From positions 248,001 to 312,000 of the forward strand of contig NZ_JAMXQS010000004.1 of NCBI RefSeq assembly GCF_024053505.1: a DNA stretch of 64,000 bases, written 5' to 3'. The notes below the pieces were generated by a model, which made no database searches, was not told the origin of the DNA, and saw only the letters and a list, made by a program, of their open reading frames with translations. Positions 34,370 through 42,977 of this stretch are shown here, in pieces. Position 1 is the first letter of the stretch. The number at the start of each line of letters is the position of its first letter. A program made the position numbers and the translations under genes. The stretch comes from Mesorhizobium liriopis (GTDB taxonomy: Bacteria; Pseudomonadota; Alphaproteobacteria; Rhizobiales; Rhizobiaceae).

Positions 34370-35359
34370 TTGAGCTCCGATCTCGATCGTTTCGTTGACA
34401 GTCTCAAAGCGGCCGCCGAGCCGAGCCGGCTGCGCATCCTGGCGCTGCTGGGGCAGGGTGATCTGACCGTTTCCGATATCACTGAAATCCTCGGCCAATC
34501 ACAGCCGCGCGTGTCGCGCCATCTGCGCCTCTTGAGCGAAGCATCGCTGATCAGCCGATATCAGGAGGGCTCGTGGGCCTATTTCCGTTTGACGGATGCC
34601 ACACGCGAATTCGTGACGAGCCTTGTCGGCCGCATCGCGCCCGAAGACGTGCAGCTTTCGCGCGACCATGAACGGCTCGGCGTCGTGAAGCAAAGGCGGC
34701 AGGCGAGGGCGGCGGACTATTTCAGCCGCAACGCCGAGAGCTGGGACGCCATTCGTTCGCTCCATGCGCCTGACGAGGCTGTGGAAGGTGCTCTCATCGA
34801 GGCGGTTGGCAAGCGACCGTTCCAAGCCATGCTCGATCTCGGCACCGGCACGGGACGGATGCTGGAAATTTTTGCACCGCTCTATCGACGCGGCGTTGGG
34901 CTGGACCTGTCGCGCGAAATGCTGAGTGTGGCGCGTGCCAATCTCGATCGGGCGGGTCTGGCTCATGCGCAGGTGCGTCAGGGAGACCTGTTCGCAGCAC
35001 CTGTCGAGCGTGACGCGTTCGATCTCGTGACGATGCATCAGGTGTTGCACTACCTCGATGATCCGGCCGCCGCGATCCGAGAGGCGGCGAAGTATCTCCG
35101 CCCTGCGGGCCGTCTCGTCGTGGTCGATTTCGAAAGCCACGGCTTGGAATTCCTGCGTGAGGCTCACGCGCATGCGCGCCTTGGATTCACGGATGCACAG
35201 ATGGCCGATTGGTTCGCCAAGGCCGGGCTTGAGGCGGAGAGCCCGCGCCGCATCGAAGCAGGCGGCCGCGATAAACTCACCGTCAAGCTTTGGATCGGAC
35301 GCGACCCGCGTTTGTTGATTGCCGAACCGGCGTCCCAGAACAGCAGGGAACTCGCATGA
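34370..35359 (+). CDS. ArsR-type regulator fused to SAM-dependent methyltransferase
   Basis: The product (329 aa) joins an ArsR winged helix (residues 1-90; recognition region GQSQPRVSRHLRLLSEASLI) to a class I methyltransferase domain with SAM motif LDLGTGTGRML at 155-165 and a GLDLSREML loop. I placed the start at TTG 34370: AAGGGAGG is eight bases upstream, and the residues before it are not protein-like. The gene overlaps metF by ATGA. Such fusions sit next to methionine-cycle genes in many alphaproteobacteria, and ArsR proteins of this kind have been proposed to sense S-adenosylhomocysteine. Whether the methyltransferase domain is an enzyme or only a sensor is open. Confidence 0.88.
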   Translation: MSSDLDRFVDSLKAAAEPSRLRILALLGQGDLTVSDITEILGQSQPRVSRHLRLLSEASLISRYQEGSWAYFRLTDATREFVTSLVGRIAPEDVQLSRDHERLGVVKQRRQARAADYFSRNAESWDAIRSLHAPDEAVEGALIEAVGKRPFQAMLDLGTGTGRMLEIFAPLYRRGVGLDLSREMLSVARANLDRAGLAHAQVRQGDLFAAPVERDAFDLVTMHQVLHYLDDPAAAIREAAKYLRPAGRLVVVDFESHGLEFLREAHAHARLGFTDAQMADWFAKAGLEAESPRRIEAGGRDKLTVKLWIGRDPRLLIAEPASQNSRELA

Positions 35360-36279
35360 ACACTAAATTTCCTTTTTCGCGCCGCTCCGATATCGGCAGC
35401 CGTATCCATGTCTCGTTCGAGTTCTTTCCGCCCAAGAACGACGAGATGGAATCCAAACTCTGGCAGACGATTGAACGGCTTGCACCGCTTTCGCCGGATT
35501 TCGTGTCGGTCACCTATGGGGCAGGCGGTTCGACGCGCGAGCGCACTGTGCGCACGGTCCGGCGAATCCTCAACGAGACCGCGCTGAAACCGGCCGCTCA
35601 CCTGACCTGCGTGGACGCGACCCAGGCGGAAGTCGACGAGGTGATCGGCGAATTCGCTGCGATGGGCGTAAGGCGCTTCGTGGCACTGCGCGGCGATCCG
35701 AAAGAGGGGGTGGGCTCCGCCTACCAGCCGCATGACGGGGGCTACGAGAACGGTGCGGAACTGGTGGGCGCGCTGAAGCGCCAGGGTGAGTTCGACGTGT
35801 CTGTTTCCGCCTATCCCGAGAAACATCCCGAAAGCCCGGATTTCGCGACCGATATCGAAATGCTGAAGCGCAAGGTCGATCAGGGTGCCTCGCGCGCGAT
35901 CACCCAGTTCTTTTTCGATAACGACCTGTTCGAGCGCTATGTCGAGCGTGTCCGCCGCGCGGGCATTTTGATACCGATCGTGCCGGGCATTCTGCCGGTG
36001 CACAACTTCGCGCAGGTTTCGAGCTTTTCGAAACGCGCCGGCGCGCATGTGCCTCAATGGCTGGCCGACCGGTTCGATGGGCTGGAGAACGACCCACAGA
36101 CGCATATGCTGGTGGCAGCGGCGGTTACAGCCGAGCAGGTGCTCGACTTGGTGGAGCGCGGCGTAAGCGACTTCCACTTCTATACGATGAACCGCGCGGA
36201 TCTGGTTTACGCCATCTGTCATCTGATCGGGATCAGGGAAAAGGCAAGCACGCGAACTGTGGAGAGTGTTGCGGCTTGA
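35356..36279 (+). CDS. metF: Methylenetetrahydrofolate reductase
   Basis: The product (307 aa) reduces 5,10-methylene-THF to 5-methyl-THF, which methionine synthase uses. The MetF barrel motifs are clear: VSFEFFPPKNDEME, the catalytic Glu in the FFPPK strand, VTYGAGGSTRERT, LRGDPKEG, and DFHFYTMNRADL at the end. It binds FAD and is cytoplasmic. The ATG at 35356 overlaps the regulator stop (ATGA) and has AGGGAA upstream. The pair is one transcript that ends at the hairpin 36361-36393. Control by the upstream ArsR-type protein is likely. Confidence 0.95.
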   Translation: MNTKFPFSRRSDIGSRIHVSFEFFPPKNDEMESKLWQTIERLAPLSPDFVSVTYGAGGSTRERTVRTVRRILNETALKPAAHLTCVDATQAEVDEVIGEFAAMGVRRFVALRGDPKEGVGSAYQPHDGGYENGAELVGALKRQGEFDVSVSAYPEKHPESPDFATDIEMLKRKVDQGASRAITQFFFDNDLFERYVERVRRAGILIPIVPGILPVHNFAQVSSFSKRAGAHVPQWLADRFDGLENDPQTHMLVAAAVTAEQVLDLVERGVSDFHFYTMNRADLVYAICHLIGIREKASTRTVESVAA

Positions 36280-36360
36280 GGGGGCGTTAGGCCGGGCTTG
36301 GGCCGCGTTGCCGTCCCTTCAACGCCGCTCCTGAAACCACACGCTATTCCGGGCAACAAA

Positions 36361-36393
36361 AAGGCCGCACTGGGGGCTGGAGTGCGGCCTTTT
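36361..36393. terminator. Bidirectional terminator between metF and a tiny convergent gene
   Basis: GGCCGCACT (36363-36371) and AGTGCGGCC (36381-36389) pair perfectly around a nine-base loop; TTTT follows on the plus strand and TTTTT on the minus strand, so it can end both transcripts. Confidence 0.85.
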
Positions 36394-36426
36394 CGTATTC
36401 TGCTTAACTGCTTCTGCGTTTTGCCC

Positions 36427-36513
36427 TCAGGGCAGGACACCTACGATTAAAGCGCCAACAAAGGCGAAAGCGGCTCCGATCATCACCACGTTCAAAGAGC
36501 GTGTCAGTCCCAT
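36427..36513 (-). CDS. Tiny membrane protein (28 aa)
   Basis: An ATG at 36511-36513 opens a 28-codon frame behind a GAGGTG ribosome site five bases away (GAGGTGCGA-ATG). The peptide has a basic start (MGLTRSLN) followed by one hydrophobic span to the end (VVMIGAAFAFVGALIVGVLP), the form of a small inner-membrane protein. The leftward transcript would end at the bidirectional terminator about 35 bases further on. Ribosome site, membrane pattern and terminator together support a real gene; the function is unknown. Confidence 0.6.
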   Translation of the reverse strand: MGLTRSLNVVMIGAAFAFVGALIVGVLP

Positions 36514-36705
36514 TCGCACCTCGTTCGTTAAGACTGATGACGGAGGTTAGGCAAATTTGGGGCGCAGACAAGCAGAAAATATGCTGCATTGCGACATGAT
36601 TGTGAACAATTCGACCTTTCCACGAGGATAGTTCCAACACGATCATGGGGTTGGACCTCGCTCGCCCAACCGCTACTTTCCGCGCGACTCGGGACCGGAG
36701 ACCCC

Positions 36706-37926
36706 ATGCAGAAATTCAAGGATGCGCGTGAAGCGGCACTCGCCTTGCGACCGGACGAACCAGTGTACTGCTTTCGGCCCGAAGTGCTCAAGGCCGATGC
36801 GCGGAACTTCATGGCCTCATTTCCAGGCAAGACCGCCTATGCGGTGAAGACCAATGGCGAGGAGCTCGTGCTGCGCACGCTGATCGAGGCCGGCGTTTCG
36901 GCCTTCGATGTGGCCTCGCCCGGCGAGTTTGCGGCGGTGCGCGCGGTCTCCGGCGATGCCGAAATGCTCTATATGCATCCGATCAAGTCACAGTCGGATA
37001 TCAGGCTCGCGCTGGAGAAATACGGCATCCGCGTCATCGTCGTGGATCATGAGGACGAGATCACCAAGCTCAGCCGCGTGACGCGCGCACTCGATATCGA
37101 TCCCGGCACGCTGACCGTGTTCGTACGCATCCAGACCAAAGGCCACGCGGCCTACGAGCTTTCCAAGAAATTCGGGGCGGGGCCGGCCAATGCAGTCGAG
37201 CTTTGCCAGCGTCTACACCGCATGGGCCACAAGGTCGGGCTCTGCTTCCATGTTGGCAGTCAGATCGAAGACCCGGATACTTATGAGCGTGCCCTCGCGT
37301 CGGCCGACTGGGTACGCAATCGCATCGGCTTCGAGCTCGCCGGACTGGACCTCGGCGGCGGATTTCCTGCCGAGTACGGCCACGACCCACGCGCGAAAAA
37401 GCTGGACATGCCCTCGCTCGGCCAGATCATGTCGCGGTTGCGAGGCGACATCAACGAGTACGGCTTTAGCGAGGTGCCGCTGGTCGCGGAGCCCGGGCGC
37501 GTGATCGTCGCGCGCGCCTTCTCTCTGATCGTGCGGGTCCTGTTGCGAAAAGGGCGACGGCTCTACATCAATGACGGCATCTGGGCGTCGCTGTCGGATT
37601 CGTGGACAGGCAAGATCACCTTGCCGGCACGCTTCATTCCCGACCCTGCCATCCGCTCGCGCAATGGCAACGAGGAAACGATCGCGCCCTTCAAGGTGTG
37701 CGGAGCAACTTGCGATTCGGTCGATATCCTTTCTCGACCCTTCTGGCTGCCCGAGACGATCGACACGGGCGACTGGATCGAGATCGGCCATATCGGTGCC
37801 TATTCGCTGTCGCTGCGCACCCGCTTCAACGGTTTCTATCCGGACACTTTCGTGGAAGTCTCGACCCCCTTTGATGAGGGTGACGCGCCTCAAGGCTTTG
37901 CAAGCCTCGAAACCATGGCGGATTGA
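36706..37926 (+). CDS. Type III PLP decarboxylase (ornithine decarboxylase-like)
   Basis: The product (406 aa) is a fold III (alanine racemase-like) PLP enzyme of the eukaryotic-type ornithine/lysine decarboxylase group, which makes putrescine or cadaverine. The PLP Lys is 48 (AYAVKTN), HVGSQ and GGGFP motifs follow, AEPGR binds phosphate, and Cys336-Asp337 in GATCDSVD are the second-subunit active-site residues. The ATG at 36706 has GGAG upstream and gives a normal length; a longer frame from 36589 is not supported. A DUF5996-GNAT gene follows 17 bases later, probably in one operon. Confidence 0.9.
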   Translation: MQKFKDAREAALALRPDEPVYCFRPEVLKADARNFMASFPGKTAYAVKTNGEELVLRTLIEAGVSAFDVASPGEFAAVRAVSGDAEMLYMHPIKSQSDIRLALEKYGIRVIVVDHEDEITKLSRVTRALDIDPGTLTVFVRIQTKGHAAYELSKKFGAGPANAVELCQRLHRMGHKVGLCFHVGSQIEDPDTYERALASADWVRNRIGFELAGLDLGGGFPAEYGHDPRAKKLDMPSLGQIMSRLRGDINEYGFSEVPLVAEPGRVIVARAFSLIVRVLLRKGRRLYINDGIWASLSDSWTGKITLPARFIPDPAIRSRNGNEETIAPFKVCGATCDSVDILSRPFWLPETIDTGDWIEIGHIGAYSLSLRTRFNGFYPDTFVEVSTPFDEGDAPQGFASLETMAD

Positions 37927-37943
37927 CGGGAAGGAGACACAGG

Positions 37944-39200
37944 ATGGCGAATAATTGGCCGGAGATCGACTATCTCGGATGGCGCGACACCTGTTCGGCG
38001 CTGCATCTTTATCTGCAGATCGTCGGCAAATATCGGTTGGCCCGGACGCCTTGGGTCAACCATGCCTGGCACGCCACGTTTCTCGTCACGCCGCGTGGCT
38101 GGACGACAACGGTCGTTCCCGATGGGTCTGGCATCGAGGTCATGTTCGACCTGATCGAGCACCGCGTGGTGGCCCAGAATTGCGAGGGTGGGGTCGAGAC
38201 GATCGCGCTCGAACCGACCACGGTTGCCGCCTTCCATGAAGCCTTCAAAGCAGCGATCCTCAAGCTCGGTGGCAATCCGAAATTCCACGGCTCGCCCAAC
38301 GAGGTGCCGAACCCGGTGCCGTTTGCGGATGATCATCGCGAGCGGCCCTATGATCGTGACGCGGTGACGCGCTTCTTCCGTGCCACCGTCCAGGTCGATC
38401 GTGTCTTCAAAGCCTTTCGCACCTCGTTTCTCGGCAAGGCGAGCCCGGTGCATCTGTTCTGGGGAAGTTTCGATCTGGCCGTAACACGGTTCTCCGGCCG
38501 CCCGGCACCGTTGCATCCGGGCGGTATTCCCGCTCTACCGGATTCGGTCGCTCGAGAAGCATACGACCATGAGGTGAGCTCGGCTGGCTTCTGGCCGGGC
38601 GGTGGCGGGATCGACTATCCCGCATTCTATTCCTACGCCTATCCCGGTCCCGAAGGTTTCAAGGACGCGACTGTTGCACCGGATGAGGCATTCTGGAGCA
38701 AGCAGCTCGGCGAATTCCTATTGCCTTATGACGCGGTTCGGAATGCGCCGGACCCGGATGCTGCTCTGATGGCGTTCCTTGTCGGCACCTATGAAGCCGC
38801 AGCCGAGCTCGCTCAATGGGACCGGCAGAGCCTCGAATGCCGTCCCGGTGAACCGGGAGCGGTGCGTGCCGTAAGGCAAAGGCCGGTTGCACCCAAGACC
38901 GTCGAGCAAACTGACCTCACGGTCGAACACGAAGCGAATGGCGCGAAAGGGCGCTACGTTATTCGTCATGACGGCACTGAGGCAGAAATGACCTATAGCC
39001 GTGTCGGCGATAGGCTGCTGATCATCGATCATACAGGCGTGCCCGATGCCTTGCGTGGCAAAGGCATGGGTGAGCGGATGGTTCGGCAAGCCGTTGAGGA
39101 TGCACGCGCCGGCGGCTACGCCATCATGCCGCTTTGCCCATTTGCGAAGGCCCAGATCGCCCGCCACCCCGACTGGCAGGATGTGCTGCAGAAGCGGTGA
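37944..39200 (+). CDS. DUF5996 protein fused to GNAT-like acetyltransferase domain
   Basis: The product (418 aa) has two parts. Residues 1-300 match DUF5996 (opening WPEIDYLGWRDTCSALHLYL, then FWGSFDLAVTRFSGR near 173-187). Residues about 325-418 form a small GNAT-like domain of the YjdJ type, with TGVPDALRGKGMGERMV as the acetyl-CoA loop and a late CPFAKAQIARHP. AAGGAG precedes the ATG. The gene follows the ornithine decarboxylase-like gene by 17 bases, so a link to polyamines is possible. Homologues of each part exist separately, and what the fusion acetylates, if anything, is unknown. Confidence 0.85.
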   Translation: MANNWPEIDYLGWRDTCSALHLYLQIVGKYRLARTPWVNHAWHATFLVTPRGWTTTVVPDGSGIEVMFDLIEHRVVAQNCEGGVETIALEPTTVAAFHEAFKAAILKLGGNPKFHGSPNEVPNPVPFADDHRERPYDRDAVTRFFRATVQVDRVFKAFRTSFLGKASPVHLFWGSFDLAVTRFSGRPAPLHPGGIPALPDSVAREAYDHEVSSAGFWPGGGGIDYPAFYSYAYPGPEGFKDATVAPDEAFWSKQLGEFLLPYDAVRNAPDPDAALMAFLVGTYEAAAELAQWDRQSLECRPGEPGAVRAVRQRPVAPKTVEQTDLTVEHEANGAKGRYVIRHDGTEAEMTYSRVGDRLLIIDHTGVPDALRGKGMGERMVRQAVEDARAGGYAIMPLCPFAKAQIARHPDWQDVLQKR

Positions 39201-39297
39201 TCGAGCACCCTGCCATCACAGTCCAGTGAGGGGTAAACGAAGCGGGAACGCCGAAGCTTTGCCGGCATTCTTTGGCGCAGCTTGGGAGGATGTCGTC

Positions 39298-39378
39298 ATG
39301 ATGACGCAAACGCTTTACGCTACAGCCTTCGTTCTCTCTTCCGCCTTCGTTTTTGGCATCATGGTGTTGAGCTTCTAG
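39298..39378 (+). CDS. Tiny membrane protein (26 aa)
   Basis: A 26-codon frame begins with two Met codons (39298 and 39301), eight bases after a perfect GGGAGG. The peptide is a single hydrophobic span (YATAFVLSSAFVFGIMVLSF) with a short polar start. It overlaps the end of the convergent lytic transglycosylase gene by four bases. The ribosome site and membrane-peptide form support a real gene; no function can be given. It resembles in kind, not in sequence, the 28-residue peptide gene at 36427. Confidence 0.55.
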   Translation: MMTQTLYATAFVLSSAFVFGIMVLSF

Positions 39379-40616
39379 AGCTTGGCCAGAAGCTCCGGCG
39401 TCGGCCAGCCATCGACGATCATGCCGAGCCTGATCTGCTCTTGGCGTACCGCCTCGCGTGTGGCGGTGCCTAGAATGCCGTCAACGCCTCCGACATGATA
39501 GCCGCGCGCTTCGAGCTTGGTCTGTAGCGTCTTCATGGTTTCGAGATCGAGCCCATTCTCGGGCGTGCGGGGATCGAATTTCGGTGCGCCGGCAAGGCGG
39601 GCCGCAAGATTGGCGGCGGTCAGCGTGTAAACGGCCGACTGATTCCACTCGAGATAGACGTCATAGTTCGCGTAAGTGATGAAGGCTGGGCCTTTGTGTC
39701 CCTGCGGGAGCACGAGCCCCGCCTGCAAGCCGGTATCGCGCAATGGTGAGCCATCGGCATAAGTCACCCCCCAATCGACCCACTGCTTGATGGGCAGCTT
39801 GTTGGTGCGGCCGGTTTGGTCCCAGGGCAGGCTGTCGGGCACGCGCACTTCTTCGATCCACGGCTCGTTCGGGCGCCAGCCGCGCGACTGGATCTTGGCA
39901 GCCGTCGTCATGATGACGTCGGGCGCGTCGTTGCGGACATCGACATGGCCGTCGCCATCGCCGTCCTGCCCAAGCTTCAAGATGTCCGAAGGCAGCATCT
40001 GGGTCTGGCCGACTTCGCCCGCCCATGCGCCTTTCGTGTCGGCAGGCAGGTCGCCACGGTCCATGAGGGTCAGAAGTGGCACGATCTGCGGGCGGAAGAG
40101 TTCGGGGCGGCGGCAGTCATGCGATAGGGTGACGAGCGCGTTCAGCGTGAGAAAATCACCCTGCACGGCGCCGAAATCCGTTTCCAGAGCCCAGAAGGCA
40201 GCAATCACTGCGCCCGGTACACCGAACTGCATCTGCGCGCGCTGGAACACTGCATCGTATTTCTTGAGATTCGCCGCGCCCTGCTTGAGGCGGTAATCCG
40301 AGATCATGCGCCCGGAGAATTGGGTGAACGTCTGCGAGAACACGCCCTGGGCACGATCGCGGGCGAGCACTTTCGGGTCCTGTTGGGCATTATCGAGAGC
40401 AGCCAGACCTGTTGCACCAACGCCCTTACCTTGGGCCTCGGCATGCATCTTCTGGAGCCAGTCGGCGAATTCGCCGCCACAGGCGGCTTTTGCAGCAATC
40501 TGCTCTTCGGTCAGTTGCTGTGCAGGGGGCTGAGCAGGATCGGCGGTTTGCGCCGATGAGGGGAAGGTTGTGGCCAAAGCCGTGCCGACAAGAAGCAGCC
40601 GTGCCGCGATCCGCAT
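39375..40616 (-). CDS. Lytic murein transglycosylase (MltB family)
   Basis: The product (413 aa) cleaves glycan strands in the periplasm. A signal peptide ends near residue 22 (Ser-Ser-Ala). The SLT_2 domain has the catalytic Glu145 in FWALETDFGAVQG and the GEVGQTQMLPSD region further on. A peptidoglycan-binding domain type 1 occupies the last 60-70 residues (LQTKLEARGYHVGGVDGILG). No lipobox is seen, so it is a soluble periplasmic relative of MltB. The ATG has GGAGTG upstream. It is one of three wall hydrolases within 4.5 kb. Confidence 0.92.
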   Translation of the reverse strand: MRIAARLLLVGTALATTFPSSAQTADPAQPPAQQLTEEQIAAKAACGGEFADWLQKMHAEAQGKGVGATGLAALDNAQQDPKVLARDRAQGVFSQTFTQFSGRMISDYRLKQGAANLKKYDAVFQRAQMQFGVPGAVIAAFWALETDFGAVQGDFLTLNALVTLSHDCRRPELFRPQIVPLLTLMDRGDLPADTKGAWAGEVGQTQMLPSDILKLGQDGDGDGHVDVRNDAPDVIMTTAAKIQSRGWRPNEPWIEEVRVPDSLPWDQTGRTNKLPIKQWVDWGVTYADGSPLRDTGLQAGLVLPQGHKGPAFITYANYDVYLEWNQSAVYTLTAANLAARLAGAPKFDPRTPENGLDLETMKTLQTKLEARGYHVGGVDGILGTATREAVRQEQIRLGMIVDGWPTPELLAKL

Positions 40617-40727
40617 TCAATCACTCCGAGTTCGAAAGCCAGCGCGGCTTGTGGCGCAGCATCTGGGCCAAAAGACGGAATAATCAACCGCAGCTGTTTT
40701 GCGCAACACTTTATGCTGAAAGGTTTT

Positions 40728-41516
40728 TCAGCCGCTATTGGCCTTCAGCCACTTTTCCCAAGTGCCGACGCTGCCGTTGAAGACGTTGATATCGGCATTG
40801 CCGTCGATGCCCGGCACAATGCCGGTGCCGGTATATTGCCAGAACGTCCAAGGGTGAGAGCCGTAGCGCGACGACGGATGGCCAGCCACCGAGCGCAGCC
40901 AGAAGGGGTAGCCCTTGAAGCCGGACAGGCCGTTATCCTCGAAGAAATCGATCGAAGTGTAGATGATCGGCTTCTTGCCGTAGTGACGCTCGACGACCTG
41001 GAGAAAGGTCTTCATCTCGCTGCGCACGACGGACGGATCAGGCCTCTTCTTGCAGGTGGGCGAATCCGGGTTCCACTCCATGTCGAGCACGGGGGGAAGC
41101 GCGCCGCGCTCTTTCGGGACATTGTCGATGAACCACTGCGCCTGATCCTCAGCCGTGCGGCAGAAGTAATAGAAGTGGTAGGCCGCGCGCGGGACGTTGG
41201 CGGCCTTCGCCGCGCCCCAATGTTTTTCGAAGTGCGAATCCACCCGATCACCGCCTTCGGTTGCCTTGATGAAGGCGAAGGAGATGCCGGCGGCACGTGC
41301 CGTGTCCCAGTTAACGTCGCGCTGGTACTTCGATACATCAGTGCCGTGAACGGCGTAGCTGGTCGGACGGTTGACCATTCCCCATTCGTGCGGGTCGCTG
41401 TCGCCGAAGCGCGGCCCTTTGACCGAAACCGAGGATGAGGCGGACGGGGCAAGGTCATCGATCGTTGTGCAGCCGGCAAGCAGCGCAAGCATGAGGGCGG
41501 CACAAACGCGGCGCAA
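40728..41516 (-). CDS. GH25 family lysozyme-like lipoprotein
   Basis: The product (262 aa) is a glycoside hydrolase family 25 enzyme, a muramidase acting on the wall from the membrane side. The lipobox LLAGC puts the lipidated Cys at residue 16. The GH25 landmarks are GTDVSKYQ (Asp60), FIKATEG, LDMEWN (Asp145, Glu147 as catalytic acids) and the C-terminal DINVFNG. I placed the start at a TTG (41516): GGGAGAGA is correctly spaced there, whereas the ATG eight codons later lacks a site. A GCTGAAA/TTTCAGC hairpin covers the stop codon. Confidence 0.9.
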   Translation of the reverse strand: MRRVCAALMLALLAGCTTIDDLAPSASSSVSVKGPRFGDSDPHEWGMVNRPTSYAVHGTDVSKYQRDVNWDTARAAGISFAFIKATEGGDRVDSHFEKHWGAAKAANVPRAAYHFYYFCRTAEDQAQWFIDNVPKERGALPPVLDMEWNPDSPTCKKRPDPSVVRSEMKTFLQVVERHYGKKPIIYTSIDFFEDNGLSGFKGYPFWLRSVAGHPSSRYGSHPWTFWQYTGTGIVPGIDGNADINVFNGSVGTWEKWLKANSG

Positions 41517-41728
41517 GTCTCTCTCCCAACCCGGAACCCTTCCGCCCTTGATGGGGGATCATGGTTTATTTTCGGTTGCGTTCAGGACGCGCGATTGCTG
41601 CCGAGCGTCTGGGGATGCCGCCAAACGTGATGATAAAATCGGCAACCATCCCCGTTGTTCGCCATTATGATCACGAGGCCTCGCTTGGTCCGATAGCATT
41701 TACCTGATCCAAATCAAGGAGATAAGAG

Positions 41729-42076
41729 ATGAAGAAGCTTGTCATCGCCGCGATTTCGGCCACTGCCATGCTTTCGCTCGCGGCTTGCAGCGACAGCACC
41801 GACAACACGACGACGCAGAGCACCACGACGCCCTCGACGACGCAGTCCACACCGCCTGCGACTTCGGGAACCGCGGCTGAGCCGGTTTCTCCTGGAACGA
41901 GTGGCGCGTCAGGAACGGTGGCGCCGACCACCGACAACACCTCGACCAACAGCATCGAGATGCAGCCATCGAAGCCCTCGAGCGGCACCGGCGGCATGAC
42001 CGAGAGCACCGCGCCGACAGACAACAACGCGGTCACCCCGGGCAACTCGACCACGCCCGCGACGCCTGCTCAGTAA
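41729..42076 (+). CDS. Thr/Ser/Pro-rich lipoprotein
   Basis: The product (115 aa) starts with a lipoprotein signal, with Cys20 in the lipobox SLAAC. The mature part is almost wholly Thr, Ser, Pro, Gly and Asn (for example TTTQSTTTPSTTQS), with no globular domain visible, so it is probably disordered and extends from the membrane. AAGGAGA precedes the ATG. A strong terminator follows at 42105. Homologues in Hyphomicrobiales are annotated only as hypothetical proteins. Low-complexity genes can be spurious, but the signal, ribosome site and terminator support this one. Confidence 0.85.
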   Translation: MKKLVIAAISATAMLSLAACSDSTDNTTTQSTTTPSTTQSTPPATSGTAAEPVSPGTSGASGTVAPTTDNTSTNSIEMQPSKPSSGTGGMTESTAPTDNNAVTPGNSTTPATPAQ

Positions 42077-42104
42077 GGGCTGGTAAAAAACTAAACCAGA
42101 CCGT

Positions 42105-42132
42105 AAAAAGGCCGGAATTATCCGGCCTTTTT
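42105..42132 (+). terminator. Terminator after the Thr-rich lipoprotein gene
   Basis: AAAAAGGCCGGA (42105-42116) and TCCGGCCTTTTT (42121-42132) form a perfect 12-base-pair stem with an ATTA loop, ending in five Ts. Confidence 0.9.
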
Positions 42133-42269
42133 ACTGTTCGGCGACGGGGGTCGTCCGAGGGGGATAGAGAATGTCCGCTTGCCGTGAACTTTGCCGACCG
42201 AACGAAACCGCGCCAGCGCGCGTCAGCGCCTATGGCAGCACCGCGATCTGCCTGATAACGCATTCCGTC

Positions 42270-42977
42270 ATGTCCATCTGGAACACATTGGGCGAGGTCG
42301 CTGCCTGGGTTTCGCGCGCCACGCATCTGAGCGAGCTCGCAGAAGCCGTGCGGACTTTGTTCGCAGGCGATCCCGCTTTGCGCCGCAAGGTGGCTTTTTC
42401 CGTCGCCATGATTGCGCTTTCGGCCAAGATGGCGAAAGCCGATGGTGTGGTGACGCAGGACGAGGTGCGCGCCTTCCAGCAGATTTTCGCCATCCCTGCT
42501 TCCGAAACGCGCAACGTCGCGCGGCTCTACGATCTCGCGAAGCAGGATGTGGCAGGCTTCGAGGCCTATGCCCAGCGCATGGCGCGGCTTTGTCGCGAGG
42601 ATAATCCGGACGGACTACTGCTCGAGGACGTGCTTGACGGGCTCTTCCATATCGCCAAGGCCGATGGGCTGTTCCATGATGGCGAGAACGGCTTTCTGCG
42701 CCGTGTCGCCGAGATCTTCGAAGTGTCCGAGTTGCGTTATGAGGCCTTGCTGGCGCGCCATATCGACATGGGCTCGACCGATCCTTGGCGGGTGCTCGGC
42801 GTCGAGCGCGATCTGCCTTTCGTGGAAGTGCGGCGCCATTACCGTCAGCTTGTGGCAGCCAATCACCCTGATCGCCTGATTGCGCGGGGATTGCCCGAAG
42901 AGTTCATCGCGATTGCCACGAGCCGGCTGGCCGCCATCAACAGCGCGTTCGAAACGATCGAGCGCGCCGCCGCGTGA
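42270..42977 (+). CDS. TerB/DnaJ-domain protein (DjlA-like)
   Basis: The product (235 aa) has a TerB-like helical domain (residues about 30-150, with AKMAKADGVVTQDEVRAF) and a C-terminal J domain with the HPD motif in AANHPDRL, the layout of DjlA-type co-chaperones. No membrane anchor is obvious at the N-terminus. I chose ATG 42270 (MSIW), which fits family starts, although it lacks a ribosome site. ATG 42171 has a good GGGGGA site and would add 33 residues that do not look conserved. The stop overlaps the amidase start (GTGA), so they are coupled. Confidence 0.85.
   Translation: MSIWNTLGEVAAWVSRATHLSELAEAVRTLFAGDPALRRKVAFSVAMIALSAKMAKADGVVTQDEVRAFQQIFAIPASETRNVARLYDLAKQDVAGFEAYAQRMARLCREDNPDGLLLEDVLDGLFHIAKADGLFHDGENGFLRRVAEIFEVSELRYEALLARHIDMGSTDPWRVLGVERDLPFVEVRRHYRQLVAANHPDRLIARGLPEEFIAIATSRLAAINSAFETIERAAA

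Noticed and set aside
40715-40732. GCTGAAA/TTTCAGC hairpin as a terminator
   Set aside because: It overlaps the stop codon of the GH25 gene and lacks a T-tract on the transcribed strand, so it was not listed as a terminator.
41769-42076. Thr/Ser/Pro repeats as a tandem DNA repeat or CRISPR-like array
   Set aside because: The units are irregular in length and sequence and encode a low-complexity lipoprotein tail; no direct repeat with constant spacing is seen.
42171-42269. 33-residue extension of the TerB/DnaJ protein
   Set aside because: The ribosome site is good, but the residues do not look conserved and family members start at MSIW; kept only as an alternative start.
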